Shown here: piece after piece, positions 1 through 6,478 of the stretch | Position numbering within the stretch: position 1 is the stretch's first letter | Layout of the letters: the number at the start of each line of letters is the position of its first letter | The notes under the pieces: generated by a model | Told to the model about the DNA's origin: nothing | Databases searched by the model: none | Seen by the model: the letters and a program-made list of their open reading frames with translations, nothing else | Program-made: the position numbers and the translations under genes | Source: Rhodocyclales bacterium | GTDB lineage: Bacteria; Pseudomonadota; Gammaproteobacteria; Burkholderiales; Rhodocyclaceae | Direction: 5' to 3' | Assembly (NCBI GenBank): GCA_021286885.1 | Contig: JAJTBM010000132.1 | Location: 1-7,783 of the forward strand | DNA: 7,783 nt

Positions 1-1688
1 ATCCTCACCTTGGGCCACGGGAAGCGCTGGGGCGTTTCAGGCTCCAGAAATACCTGTTGCCCGCGCTGGATCAGCAGATAGCTGCGCTCCTCGGGCCCGG
101 CGGGTGCATGCAGCGCCTGGGCTACATCTGCGGCCTTGAGCCCTGCGGGGGGCTGGGGCTGGTCGGTGAGGGCCCAGAGGCGGGCGAGTGCCGGGGATTG
201 GGCTTCCATCAGGCGGGCGTCGGCCTGTTGGCGGCCCAGCAGATCATGGGCATAGCCGGCGAGATCGCCGGGGGGCTGGGGGGATTCGGTCAGGCGGTGG
301 AACCATTCGGCGGCCTCCTGGAGCCTGTGCTGGGCTGCAGTGCTAGGAGGCAGCCTGCCCACATGAGCGTGCCAGATCAGGGCCTCCAGGGTTTCGGTGG
401 AGCGCCCGCCCGAGGCATGGTGAGCCAGCATCGTACCCAGCACCGCATCTTGCTGAGGCGCGGGCAGCGCCGCAAAACGGGCCCGGTAAGCCGGCAACCG
501 GGCGGGGCGCAGTTCGCAGAAACGGTAGCCGCTCGCCACCTGGGGCGCATCCCAGGCCAGCACCTCCAGGGCGGGCTCCTGGGCGGTTTCGGGGGCGAGG
601 CGGCGCACGTCCCGCAGCAAACGGGGCTCGACCCGGAGCGCACAGGCGAGCCGGGTGAGCAGGCCTTCCAGGGCTGCATCCGCACGGGGCGCGCCCTCGG
701 GCCGGGGCGCCGCGGGGCGCAGGGGGCCAGGCCCCAGGCTATAGGCACGCACATGGGGCGTGAGCCCGGGGGCCACCCAGGCCGGGCTGGCGGGCAGCCA
801 GGCCACGGGCAGCGCCCCGCCAGCCGCCCAGCGCTGGCAGGCGGCATCCCAGGCCCGGGCCTGCCGGGGCGCCCGGGCCAGCCGGCCCAGATCCCCCAGA
901 ATAAGCACCGGCATCCCCACCGGGGGCGGGGGCATGGGGCCAGACACCCGGGCCACCTCGGCCCGCCCCCGATACACCCAGCCCACAGCCCGGGGATCGT
1001 CATCCACAATCCATAGCCAGACCTGATCCGGGCCAAACAGGCGGCGGATTTCGGCCAGAATCTGCTGATAATCCTCCTCGCACGGAATCAGCCGGCGCGC
1101 CACATCCCGCACCACCCACACCTGCCCCACCGCCCCTTGACGACTTTGGCGCGGCAGACGGGCCGGCATTTCCCCCCGGGCCACCTGATCCACCAGCCGA
1201 GGCACATCCACCCCCCGCGCCTGGGGCTGGGCCACAGACTGCTTGAGGGCCGGCCACAGGCGGGACGTGGGCACCAGAGGCCGGAAAGGCATGGGCTGGG
1301 CGCCGGGGCGCGGCCCACAATCGGCGGGGGTCAGGGAAGGCTGCTCGGCGGCGGGCGTGAAGGCATCGCTGCCCCGGGTGGGCTGCTCCAGCGTCTGGAG
1401 CAGGGCCAAAAAGCGCGTCTGGAGTGGCGGGGGTACGGGGATGGGTGCATATTCGGGTTCCGCCTCAGGTACAGGCCCAAGCGCGGGCGCGGGCTCAGCG
1501 CCCCGAAACATCATTTCGATACCCGGCCACCCAGGCGCCGCAGGGGCATGGGGGGCAAACCCCAAAACCGCCCCCACTCCAGCCAGGGCGGCTTCATCCA
1601 GGGCTTCTGACCGAGGGCCATGCAGGCCCACCCAGGCCCGTAGCAGATCTGCCCGCCCAAGCTGGGCCTTCCCGTGGGGGGCGCTCAT
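1..1688 (-). CDS. MoxR-associated large protein with degenerate vWA-like domain (3' end outside window)
   Basis: I translated the frame from the ATG at 1688 to the window edge: 562 codons without a stop, so the gene is real but its end is missing. The start overlaps the moxR stop (TGATG) and has AGGAG at 1701-1697, 8 bases upstream. Residues 1-60 look helical; 61-180 are a Pro/Ala-rich linker. Residues 187-305 alternate hydrophobic strands (QVWVVRD, VWLWIVDDD, MPVLILGDLGRL, ALPVAWLPASPAW) in a pattern like a von Willebrand A fold, but the metal-site motif DxSxS reads D195-V-A-R-R, so metal binding is probably lost. Residues 335-510 are mostly helical. A new, strand-rich segment starts near 536 (YLLIQRGQQVFLEP). 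From memory, proteins of this layout beside MoxR often end in a formylglycine-generating-enzyme (SUMF1) domain; that part would lie outside the window and is a guess. Likely role: partner or adaptor of the adjacent ATPase. Confidence 0.8.
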   Translation of the reverse strand, partial: MSAPHGKAQLGRADLLRAWVGLHGPRSEALDEAALAGVGAVLGFAPHAPAAPGWPGIEMMFRGAEPAPALGPVPEAEPEYAPIPVPPPLQTRFLALLQTLEQPTRGSDAFTPAAEQPSLTPADCGPRPGAQPMPFRPLVPTSRLWPALKQSVAQPQARGVDVPRLVDQVARGEMPARLPRQSRQGAVGQVWVVRDVARRLIPCEEDYQQILAEIRRLFGPDQVWLWIVDDDPRAVGWVYRGRAEVARVSGPMPPPPVGMPVLILGDLGRLARAPRQARAWDAACQRWAAGGALPVAWLPASPAWVAPGLTPHVRAYSLGPGPLRPAAPRPEGAPRADAALEGLLTRLACALRVEPRLLRDVRRLAPETAQEPALEVLAWDAPQVASGYRFCELRPARLPAYRARFAALPAPQQDAVLGTMLAHHASGGRSTETLEALIWHAHVGRLPPSTAAQHRLQEAAEWFHRLTESPQPPGDLAGYAHDLLGRQQADARLMEAQSPALARLWALTDQPQPPAGLKAADVAQALHAPAGPEERSYLLIQRGQQVFLEPETPQRFPWPKVR

Positions 1689-2752
1689 CAGCGGGGCTCC
1701 TGCCCGGCTGCATCCTCCCTGCGCGCCCGGGCCTGGGTGGGCTGGTGGGCCAGGCTGCTGCCATCGTCCACCGGGTGCTTCAAGAAGCTATAGGCCGACA
1801 AACGCTTAAGCCAAGTCTGCTGCTCGCGGGTGCGGGCTTCGGCATCGAACTGAGCCTCATTGGGCGGAATCAGGGTGTGCAGGGCGTACAGCAAATCCAG
1901 GTATTCAGCCAAGCCCGGGCGGGATAAGCCCAGACTGCCTACGGCATCCCGGTCGGCCACCAGTTGGCGGGCGGCCTCGGCCAAGAGTTCTGGAGCCAGC
2001 AAAGGCTGTTCTCGCCCGGGGACGCCGGGCAGCGCGCCAAAGTGGGCCTGCCCCCGCTGGATCAGCCATTCTCGGTAATCCGCATCCGGCGCCAGACTCA
2101 AGACCACGCACCGGCGCAAGAAGGCGGCAGGGAGTTCCCGTTCCTCGTTGGTGGTGATGATGACCAGGGGCTGGGGCCGGTCTTTCCCGCTTGCGCCCCC
2201 GCCAATTTCCAGCCCCAGGGCCGGAATGCTGAAACGGCGCTGGCCCAGCACCTCCAGCAGGCTGTTGGGCAGATCGCTATCGGCCTTGTCGATCTCGTCA
2301 ATCAGCACCACATGGCCCGTCGGGTGTTGATTTTTTTCGGCTTCTGGCAAATACGCCTCAGCCTTCTCCCAGCCATACGCTCTCCAGAGCACCCCCGGCT
2401 GCCAGTAGCAGGTGTCATCCAGGGTCTTCTGGGCCTGGGCATCGGCCAGCCGGCGCACCGCATCAAAGCGGTAACGCAGTTCGTGGGGCTCAAACCGAGG
2501 ATGAATGGTTTCGGCATGGAGCATCCAGCCCAGCGCCTGGGCCGCCGCCCGGGCCAACTGGGTTTTACCCGTACCGGGCTCCCCCCGCACCAGCAGCGGA
2601 CGCCCTGCAGCATAGGCCAGACGCAGGGCGTCTATTTCGGCTTGGGACCATTGGTGCCAGGTGGCAGAGCAGTTATGGGCATCAGGCAGCGAAATCGGAA
2701 CACTCAAGTCCAGATCACTTAATTTTTTGACTGCACAGACCAGAGCACTCAC
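1688..2752 (-). CDS. MoxR-family AAA+ ATPase
   Basis: This is a 354-residue cytoplasmic ATPase of the MoxR type, a family that remodels partner proteins, often vWA-domain proteins, using ATP. Walker A is GEPGTGKT (57-64), Walker B VVLIDEID (148-155), sensor 1 ITTNEERELP (199-208), with an arginine-finger-like FLRR (211-214). ELRYRFDAVRRLADAQ (91-106) resembles the region after Walker A in MoxR subfamilies, and GLSRPGLAEY (274-283) fits the sensor 2 area. The start is GTG, supported by a perfect AAGGAG 7 bases upstream. It begins 20 bases after the TIR stop, and its TGA overlaps the next ATG, so the three genes are almost certainly co-transcribed. The first 25 or so codons are AT-rich like the TIR gene; the rest is GC-rich like the genome. 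It is not the central metabolic MoxR/CoxD type by context: the neighbours point to a conflict system. Confidence 0.95.
   Translation of the reverse strand: MSALVCAVKKLSDLDLSVPISLPDAHNCSATWHQWSQAEIDALRLAYAAGRPLLVRGEPGTGKTQLARAAAQALGWMLHAETIHPRFEPHELRYRFDAVRRLADAQAQKTLDDTCYWQPGVLWRAYGWEKAEAYLPEAEKNQHPTGHVVLIDEIDKADSDLPNSLLEVLGQRRFSIPALGLEIGGGASGKDRPQPLVIITTNEERELPAAFLRRCVVLSLAPDADYREWLIQRGQAHFGALPGVPGREQPLLAPELLAEAARQLVADRDAVGSLGLSRPGLAEYLDLLYALHTLIPPNEAQFDAEARTREQQTWLKRLSAYSFLKHPVDDGSSLAHQPTQARARREDAAGQEPR
1697..1701 (-). promoter_or_regulatory. Ribosome binding site for the vWA-like gene
   Basis: AGGAG inside the last codons of moxR, 8 bases before the ATG at 1688. It fixes the start of the partial gene and, with the TGATG overlap, shows translational coupling to moxR. 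Confidence 0.75.
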
Positions 2753-2759
2753 ACCTTTA

Positions 2760-2765
2760 CTCCTT
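2760..2765 (-). promoter_or_regulatory. Ribosome binding site for the moxR GTG start
   Basis: AAGGAG, a full Shine-Dalgarno core, lies in the 20-base gap after the TIR stop and 7 bases before GTG 2752. It decides for this GTG start; no ATG is available nearby in frame. Confidence 0.8.
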
Positions 2766-2772
2766 CTAAAAA

Positions 2773-4149
2773 TTACGCTTTATCGCCCTGAGACTTGCCC
2801 ATCAAAGCTTTCATGATGGATTCAAACAATCCACAAAGCATCCCCTCAGCCCCGTTACTCTTACCAGAAGAATAGAAAAACCCTTTCACCCCACAGTCAC
2901 CAAGCACCTGATGGACAACTTTCAAAGCCTCTTCACTCAGATGCTTATCCGCAACATCCACTCCAACCAAGACATCCGCGCCCAATTCATCTACGCGCTG
3001 ACCCACAAACCCACTCAGCACCTCGGAATCCATATAATCAACGTCCTCAGCATCACGCCCCTGAGCGTTTTCAAGCCTCCGATACAACTCAGCCACCACC
3101 AAGTTCGCACTACTTTCCCGCTCATCCCCAAATGCTTGCATAGGCAAGCTGACTGAAATGAAGTTTTCCGGCTTATCGACGTTTGGCTTAAAAATCAGCG
3201 CAGAAACCAGGCGCTGCGCTGCCAACAAGGCTGCCCGAAGATCATTTTCTGCCATCATGACATGATGCGGGCTCCACCCCGCCACGCCCTCTGGAATTTC
3301 ACGTAGACAATTTTCCACCGAAACCACCGCCAGACAGCTCAAAACAGAAAACATGGCCTCATCAACAACGCCCCCCCCCCTAGCCTTGGCCAAAAAAGCC
3401 CCTAAAAACTTTTTTTGAGATTTGTTTCTCAAGAAATCATTTAAAAAATCAAATCCATCCAGCGCCTTTCCTTCAACAACAGACAGCCCCATCCCCCGCA
3501 AAAAACTATTAAGCCCCGCATGCCGTGACTTTTTTTGCAAAGAGATCGCCAATTGTTTCTGAGCCGGCGTCCACTCAGGATCAATTCTTAAATCACTACC
3601 ACCCCCAAAAGACCGCCCCTCAAGATCCAGACGGGACACAGCCTTCCACGCCGCATCTTCTTTTTCCCACGCAGAAACAGGCTTGGCATTACCGCTGTCT
3701 TTGGGTAGCCCACCAGAATGCAATTCCCCCAAGCGCTTGAGCACACTGCCATCCGAAGCTTTAATTTCTGCACGGATCCACTCGGACGTATCAAACAAAA
3801 CCACCGGAACAACTGCTTTGCCTGCCGCAATCAACTCAGGCAACTCTACGTTCATGCAGTAATCAGAGTTGATCGCATGAACACTTACCAGAAAAATACA
3901 TAAATCACACTCATCCCGAGCGGATTGAATCGCCGGTTTCCACTCAGGCTTTTCAACCAAACTGCGATTATCAAAAAATATCGCGCGCGGATGCCGAAAC
4001 CCCTCCAGACTCTGAAACGCCGCCTTCAAACTGAGATGAAATGCCTCAGGCAGCCCTTTCCCGCTGAAAATCTTTGAGTTTTTCTGCTTTTCATCTTCGT
4101 GCGCATACGAAATAAAAACCCGACACCGCTCATCTGCCCGCTTGCCCAC
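2773..4149 (-). CDS. TIR-domain protein, probable effector of the MoxR/vWA operon
   Basis: I place the start at GTG 4149 (458 residues), because GGAGGG lies 7 bases upstream; GTG 4167 (464 residues) is possible but has no good ribosome site. The N-terminus is a TIR domain: RVFISYAHED (10-19), AIFFDNRSL (56-64), and CDLCIFLVSVHAINSDYC (81-98) followed by NVELPEL and AVVPVVLFD. E102 or E105 sits where bacterial TIR enzymes carry the catalytic glutamate that hydrolyses NAD or makes cyclic ADP-ribose signals; activity is inferred. Residues 185-458 match no family I recognise. They are helical around 195-320, then mixed strand/helix (ENFISVSLPM, ADVLVGVDVADKH, GVKGFFYSSG). No membrane segment is evident. 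The gene is far more AT-rich than its neighbours (for example 20 G+C of 60 in 3421-3480) and contains a G10 run and two A7 runs. It is first in the operon with the ATPase and the vWA-like protein. Confidence 0.87.
   Translation of the reverse strand: MGKRADERCRVFISYAHEDEKQKNSKIFSGKGLPEAFHLSLKAAFQSLEGFRHPRAIFFDNRSLVEKPEWKPAIQSARDECDLCIFLVSVHAINSDYCMNVELPELIAAGKAVVPVVLFDTSEWIRAEIKASDGSVLKRLGELHSGGLPKDSGNAKPVSAWEKEDAAWKAVSRLDLEGRSFGGGSDLRIDPEWTPAQKQLAISLQKKSRHAGLNSFLRGMGLSVVEGKALDGFDFLNDFLRNKSQKKFLGAFLAKARGGGVVDEAMFSVLSCLAVVSVENCLREIPEGVAGWSPHHVMMAENDLRAALLAAQRLVSALIFKPNVDKPENFISVSLPMQAFGDERESSANLVVAELYRRLENAQGRDAEDVDYMDSEVLSGFVGQRVDELGADVLVGVDVADKHLSEEALKVVHQVLGDCGVKGFFYSSGKSNGAEGMLCGLFESIMKALMGKSQGDKA
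3371..3380 (-). repeat. G10 homopolymer inside the TIR gene
   Basis: Ten consecutive G on the coding strand encode the end of Arg257 and Gly258-260. Nine G would end the protein at TGA after about 269 residues, eleven G after about 262. The surrounding gene is AT-rich, which makes the run stand out. Confidence 0.9.
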
Positions 4150-4156
4150 CCTCAAG

Positions 4157-4162
4157 CCCTCC
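4157..4162 (-). promoter_or_regulatory. Ribosome binding site choosing the TIR start
   Basis: GGAGGG, 7 bases before GTG 4149. The alternative GTG at 4167 has only GGCACAACGG in front of it, with no good Shine-Dalgarno match, so 4149 is preferred. Confidence 0.6.
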
Positions 4163-4181
4163 GTCACCCGTTGTGCCAGAA

Positions 4182-4210
4182 AGCATATCCAGAACGTAAA
4201 AAAACTTAAA
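4182..4210 (-). promoter_or_regulatory. Weak candidate sigma-70 promoter for the TIR operon
   Basis: TATGCT (4187-4182) could be a -10 box and TTTAAG (4210-4205) a poor -35 box (3 of 6 matches) at 17-base spacing, in the AT-rich gap between operons. A transcript starting near 4175 would leave only about 8 bases before GTG 4167 but about 26 before GTG 4149. By eye only. Confidence 0.25.
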
Positions 4211-4230
4211 CCCCAAGCACTACCCAGTGC
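4198..4230 (-). terminator. Candidate rho-independent terminator of the envelope operon
   Basis: On the minus strand GCACT-GGGT-AGTGC (4230-4217) forms a 5-bp stem with a 4-base loop, extendable by a CCC/GGG pairing across a two-base bulge. It is followed by TTTAAG and seven T (4204-4198). The hairpin is short and the T run starts 12 bases after it, so this is a weak example. Confidence 0.35.
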
Positions 4231-4242
4231 GGGTGACGGGTG

Positions 4243-5700
4243 TCACTTTTTCCACCCGCCCCACCCCACCACCGCCCGCCCCCAGGCCTGGTAGCCGGCG
4301 ACCGTGAAGTGAATCAAATCGCGGGCCATGAGGGGGGGGGTGGCGTGGGCGTCGCGGTAGGCGCTGCCGGGGCCGCCGAGGGCGTCGAGAGCGCTCCAGC
4401 TGCGGCATTGGTAGTCGCGGGCCACGTCTTGCTGGATTTGGCCGATGTGCTGGTGCATGCGGGTGTAGGTGAGCATGGCCTGTTGGCGCTCGGTGAGGCT
4501 GGGGCTAGCCGGGTTGGGCGGGTTGGTGGGGGTGGTTTTGGGGCGGCGGGGCAGGAGTACGCCCCGGTCGCCGGGGGCCATGAGCACGCAGGCGGCGTCG
4601 GGGAACTGGGTGCGCAGGCGGCGCAGGGCTTGGGTGAGGGTCTGGCGGTAGGCTTGGGGGTCGAAGGGTTTGAGGTTGCCTTCGTTGGTGCCGAATTCGA
4701 GGATGACCAGCTGGTAGGGGGGCTGGTCGGCAAACCAGCGGGCGAGGTAGGCGGGGTCGGCGTTTTTCCAGCCGGCGACGGTGGCGCCGGGGTAGCCGAA
4801 GACGTCCAGGTGCAGGCGGGCATCTGGCCTGGGCGGGAGGGCGAGGCCGTGCATCCGCAGGCGGCCTTCCTGGAGCCGGAGCTGGAGCGTGCGGATGGGG
4901 CCGTCGGCGCTGATTTCGAGGCGGGCGGGGCCGGGCTGGCCGCGCAGGGTGAGGCTCTGCTCGGGGCCGCCATCCAGTTGCAGGCTGATCTGGATGGGCT
5001 CGGGAGTTTGCTGGTAGAGGAGCTGGACGCTGGCGGGGCTGCCGGAGCTGCGCAAGTCCCAGGCGAGCTGGGCGCCGGCTTCTTCGGCCAGCAGGTTGAC
5101 CAGCCCGGGGCCGGGGGCGCTGGCGGCGTCGGCCCGGGCATAGGCAGGCTCGTGGCGCCAGCCGGGGCCCACGCAGGTTTTACGGACGGGCAGGCGCACG
5201 CCGGGGCGGTTCATCTGGGCGGGAATCCAGCTGCTTTCGACCTGGGCGGGGCTGAGCTGGAGCTGGCGCACGATTTCTTCGGTGAAGAAGCCGGCGGCCA
5301 GGTGGCTATCGCCCCAGATCGCCACCCGCAGGGGCTGGCCGGCGGGCGGAGGGGCAAACAGGCTGCCGGGCGGGAGGGGCGGGGGCGGGCTGCTTTCGGC
5401 CAGACCGGCGCTCTGGCGGATCTCGGGGCGGGCGAGCTGGCGCAGCAGTTCGCGGGTTTCGTCGGGGTCGGGGATTTCCAGGGCCTGGGGCGGCGCGGGG
5501 GTGGGCCGGGGCGTGGCCGAGGGGGCTGGGGTGGGCTTGCGCGGCGCGCTGCCCTGGGGGCAGATCAGATCAGCCCCCTCGCCCCGCTCCAGGAGCTTGA
5601 CACTGGCCAGCACGGGGGCGCCCTCCCCCGCCTGGGTGGCGCCGGGGAGGCTGGCGTAAAGGGCAAACAGGGTCGCCAGGGGGCGCAGACGGGGGGCCAT
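4243..5700 (-). CDS. Exported SGNH hydrolase, Ape1-like (putative peptidoglycan O-acetylesterase)
   Basis: The 485-residue protein starts at ATG 5700, preceded by GGAG 5 bases upstream; a longer frame to 5889 would overlap the lytic transglycosylase and begin with a poor leader. Residues 1-24 form a signal peptide ending ATQA, so it acts in the periplasm. A Pro/Ala-rich linker covers about 50-120. SGNH blocks are clear: VAIWGDSHLAAG (126-137, nucleophile S132), FGYPGATVAGW (301-311), EFGTNEGN (335-342) and DLIHF (461-465, D461/H464). Between the nucleophile and the second block is a roughly 160-residue insert rich in strands (200-290). Neisseria Ape1 also has a carbohydrate-binding module interrupting the SGNH fold, so de-acetylation of peptidoglycan MurNAc is a reasonable proposal, supported by the upstream lytic transglycosylase and acyltransferase. 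Other ester substrates cannot be excluded. A C9 run lies just before the catalytic Asp. Confidence 0.92.
   Translation of the reverse strand: MAPRLRPLATLFALYASLPGATQAGEGAPVLASVKLLERGEGADLICPQGSAPRKPTPAPSATPRPTPAPPQALEIPDPDETRELLRQLARPEIRQSAGLAESSPPPPLPPGSLFAPPPAGQPLRVAIWGDSHLAAGFFTEEIVRQLQLSPAQVESSWIPAQMNRPGVRLPVRKTCVGPGWRHEPAYARADAASAPGPGLVNLLAEEAGAQLAWDLRSSGSPASVQLLYQQTPEPIQISLQLDGGPEQSLTLRGQPGPARLEISADGPIRTLQLRLQEGRLRMHGLALPPRPDARLHLDVFGYPGATVAGWKNADPAYLARWFADQPPYQLVILEFGTNEGNLKPFDPQAYRQTLTQALRRLRTQFPDAACVLMAPGDRGVLLPRRPKTTPTNPPNPASPSLTERQQAMLTYTRMHQHIGQIQQDVARDYQCRSWSALDALGGPGSAYRDAHATPPLMARDLIHFTVAGYQAWGRAVVGWGGWKK
4332..4340 (-). repeat. C9 homopolymer near the 3' end of the SGNH gene
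   Basis: Nine consecutive C on the coding strand encode Thr-Pro-Pro-Leu just before the catalytic DLIH. A length change would replace the catalytic Asp/His. In a GC-rich gene such a run is less surprising. Confidence 0.8.
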
Positions 5701-5705
5701 GAAAA

Positions 5706-5709
5706 CTCC
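5706..5709 (-). promoter_or_regulatory. Ribosome binding site for the SGNH hydrolase
   Basis: GGAG 5 bases before ATG 5700. Together with the signal peptide that starts exactly here, it supports 5700 over longer in-frame starts. Confidence 0.6.
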
Positions 5710-5785
5710 GGGCAGGCAGATCACAAGTAAAACGGGGAAAGGCTCAAAACAATGCGGGCAGGCGGCAAGGCGGGCGGGGGCCGGA

Positions 5786-6478
5786 TCAGCGGATCGGCAC
5801 ATCCTCGCCCGCCGCCACCCGGCGCAGGCGGGCTTGTTCGGCCCTGACCTTGGCCAGGTAGCGCTGGCCGGCAGCACCGTCGCCGCCAAAGTAGAAGATC
5901 AGCCCGGCGTCTTCGGAGCCGCCGCGCAGCTTGATGGCGTCGCGCAGGATGCTGACGCCCACTTGCAGATTGACCACCGGATCGAGGGCGGCATTCTTTT
6001 GTTGATACGCCTCGTAGCGGTAGGCGTGGATCTGGGGCATGACCTGCATCAGCCCCTGGGCGCCCACCGGGCTTTCGATGAGTGGGTGAAAGTTTGATTC
6101 GATGGCCGCCACCGCCATGATGAGGTTCACGTCCAGCTTGTAGAGGGGCGCCAGGCGCTCGGCCTCCAGCAGCAGATAGGCAACGGCTTCGGGGGCGACC
6201 CGGTATTTGTTGCCCAGCCAGGTGGCCACGGCCCGCTGGGCGGGGGTGAGCCCGGCCAGGTCGGCCCCTTCAAAGCGGGGGAAGGCCTGGGGCGCGGCCT
6301 CGGCCTCTTCGGCGGGGGCCGGGGGGCTGGGTTCGGGCACATACAGCCAGCGGTAGCCGGCCAGGGCCAGGGCGAGCACGCCCAGCAGCCGGCCCAGGAT
6401 CAGCACCCCGCGCAGCCAAGGGCGACGGGCGGGAGTGGGGGCGGAGGGTTCCAGGGCGGGCGTCATGGGCCGGGTCAT
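5786..6478 (-). CDS. Membrane-anchored SLT-type lytic transglycosylase
   Basis: This 230-residue enzyme would cleave the MurNAc-GlcNAc bond of peptidoglycan, leaving 1,6-anhydro-MurNAc ends. Residues 1-21 are Pro/Arg-rich, 22-45 a single hydrophobic segment that probably anchors it in the inner membrane, and 46-68 a Pro/Ala/Glu linker. The catalytic domain spans about 85-222: AIESNFHP (125-132) with the catalytic E127, GAQGLMQVMP (139-148), NLQVGVSILRD (170-180) and a C-terminal FGGDGAAGQRYLAKV segment in the place of the usual substrate-binding Tyr/Asn region. It is short for the family and has no LysM or other extra domain. The ATG overlaps the upstream stop by ATGA, so translation is coupled to the acyltransferase; a second ATG at 6466 is a possible start. 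Exact family (MltC/Slt-like) is not assigned. Confidence 0.94.
   Translation of the reverse strand: MTRPMTPALEPSAPTPARRPWLRGVLILGRLLGVLALALAGYRWLYVPEPSPPAPAEEAEAAPQAFPRFEGADLAGLTPAQRAVATWLGNKYRVAPEAVAYLLLEAERLAPLYKLDVNLIMAVAAIESNFHPLIESPVGAQGLMQVMPQIHAYRYEAYQQKNAALDPVVNLQVGVSILRDAIKLRGGSEDAGLIFYFGGDGAAGQRYLAKVRAEQARLRRVAAGEDVPIR

Larger units (their letters stand above)
4161..4239. repeat. 10-bp perfect inverted repeat around the TIR leader
   Basis: CCGTCACCCG at 4161-4170 and its exact reverse complement CGGGTGACGG at 4230-4239 are separated by 59 bases. They bracket the putative terminator and promoter; the TIR-proximal arm overlaps GTG 4167 and touches the ribosome site at 4162-4157. Confidence 0.5.

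Noticed and set aside
57..1320. Several open frames on both strands across the left end (plus 57-1016, minus 377-1036, minus 1000-1320)
   Set aside because: The minus frame from 1688 is open all the way to base 1, with a ribosome site, coupled start and a fold-like pattern; the others are Pro/Gly/Arg-rich shadows.
3410..3536. Two A7 runs in the TIR gene (opposite T7 at 3410-3416 and 3530-3536) as programmed frameshift sites
   Set aside because: The reading frame continues intact through both, and such runs are common in AT-rich Lys-coding stretches; the G10 run is the only striking one.
4150..4167. GTG 4167 as the start of the TIR protein
   Set aside because: Not excluded, but it lacks a Shine-Dalgarno sequence and sits too close to the candidate transcription start; GTG 4149 has GGAGGG at ideal spacing.
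2773..4242. The AT-rich segment as a prophage or insertion sequence remnant
   Set aside because: No integrase, transposase, target duplication or terminal repeats are visible; the only inverted repeat is a 10-bp pair confined to the leader.
4240..5730. A plus-strand open frame of 496 codons opposite the SGNH hydrolase
   Set aside because: It is Gly/Ala-rich with no domain pattern and is a mirror frame of very GC-rich DNA; the opposite strand has a signal peptide and all SGNH blocks.
5701..5889. Extending the SGNH hydrolase start to 5889
   Set aside because: It would run into the lytic transglycosylase gene and add a Cys/Pro-rich leader before an evident signal peptide; GGAG before ATG 5700 fits better.
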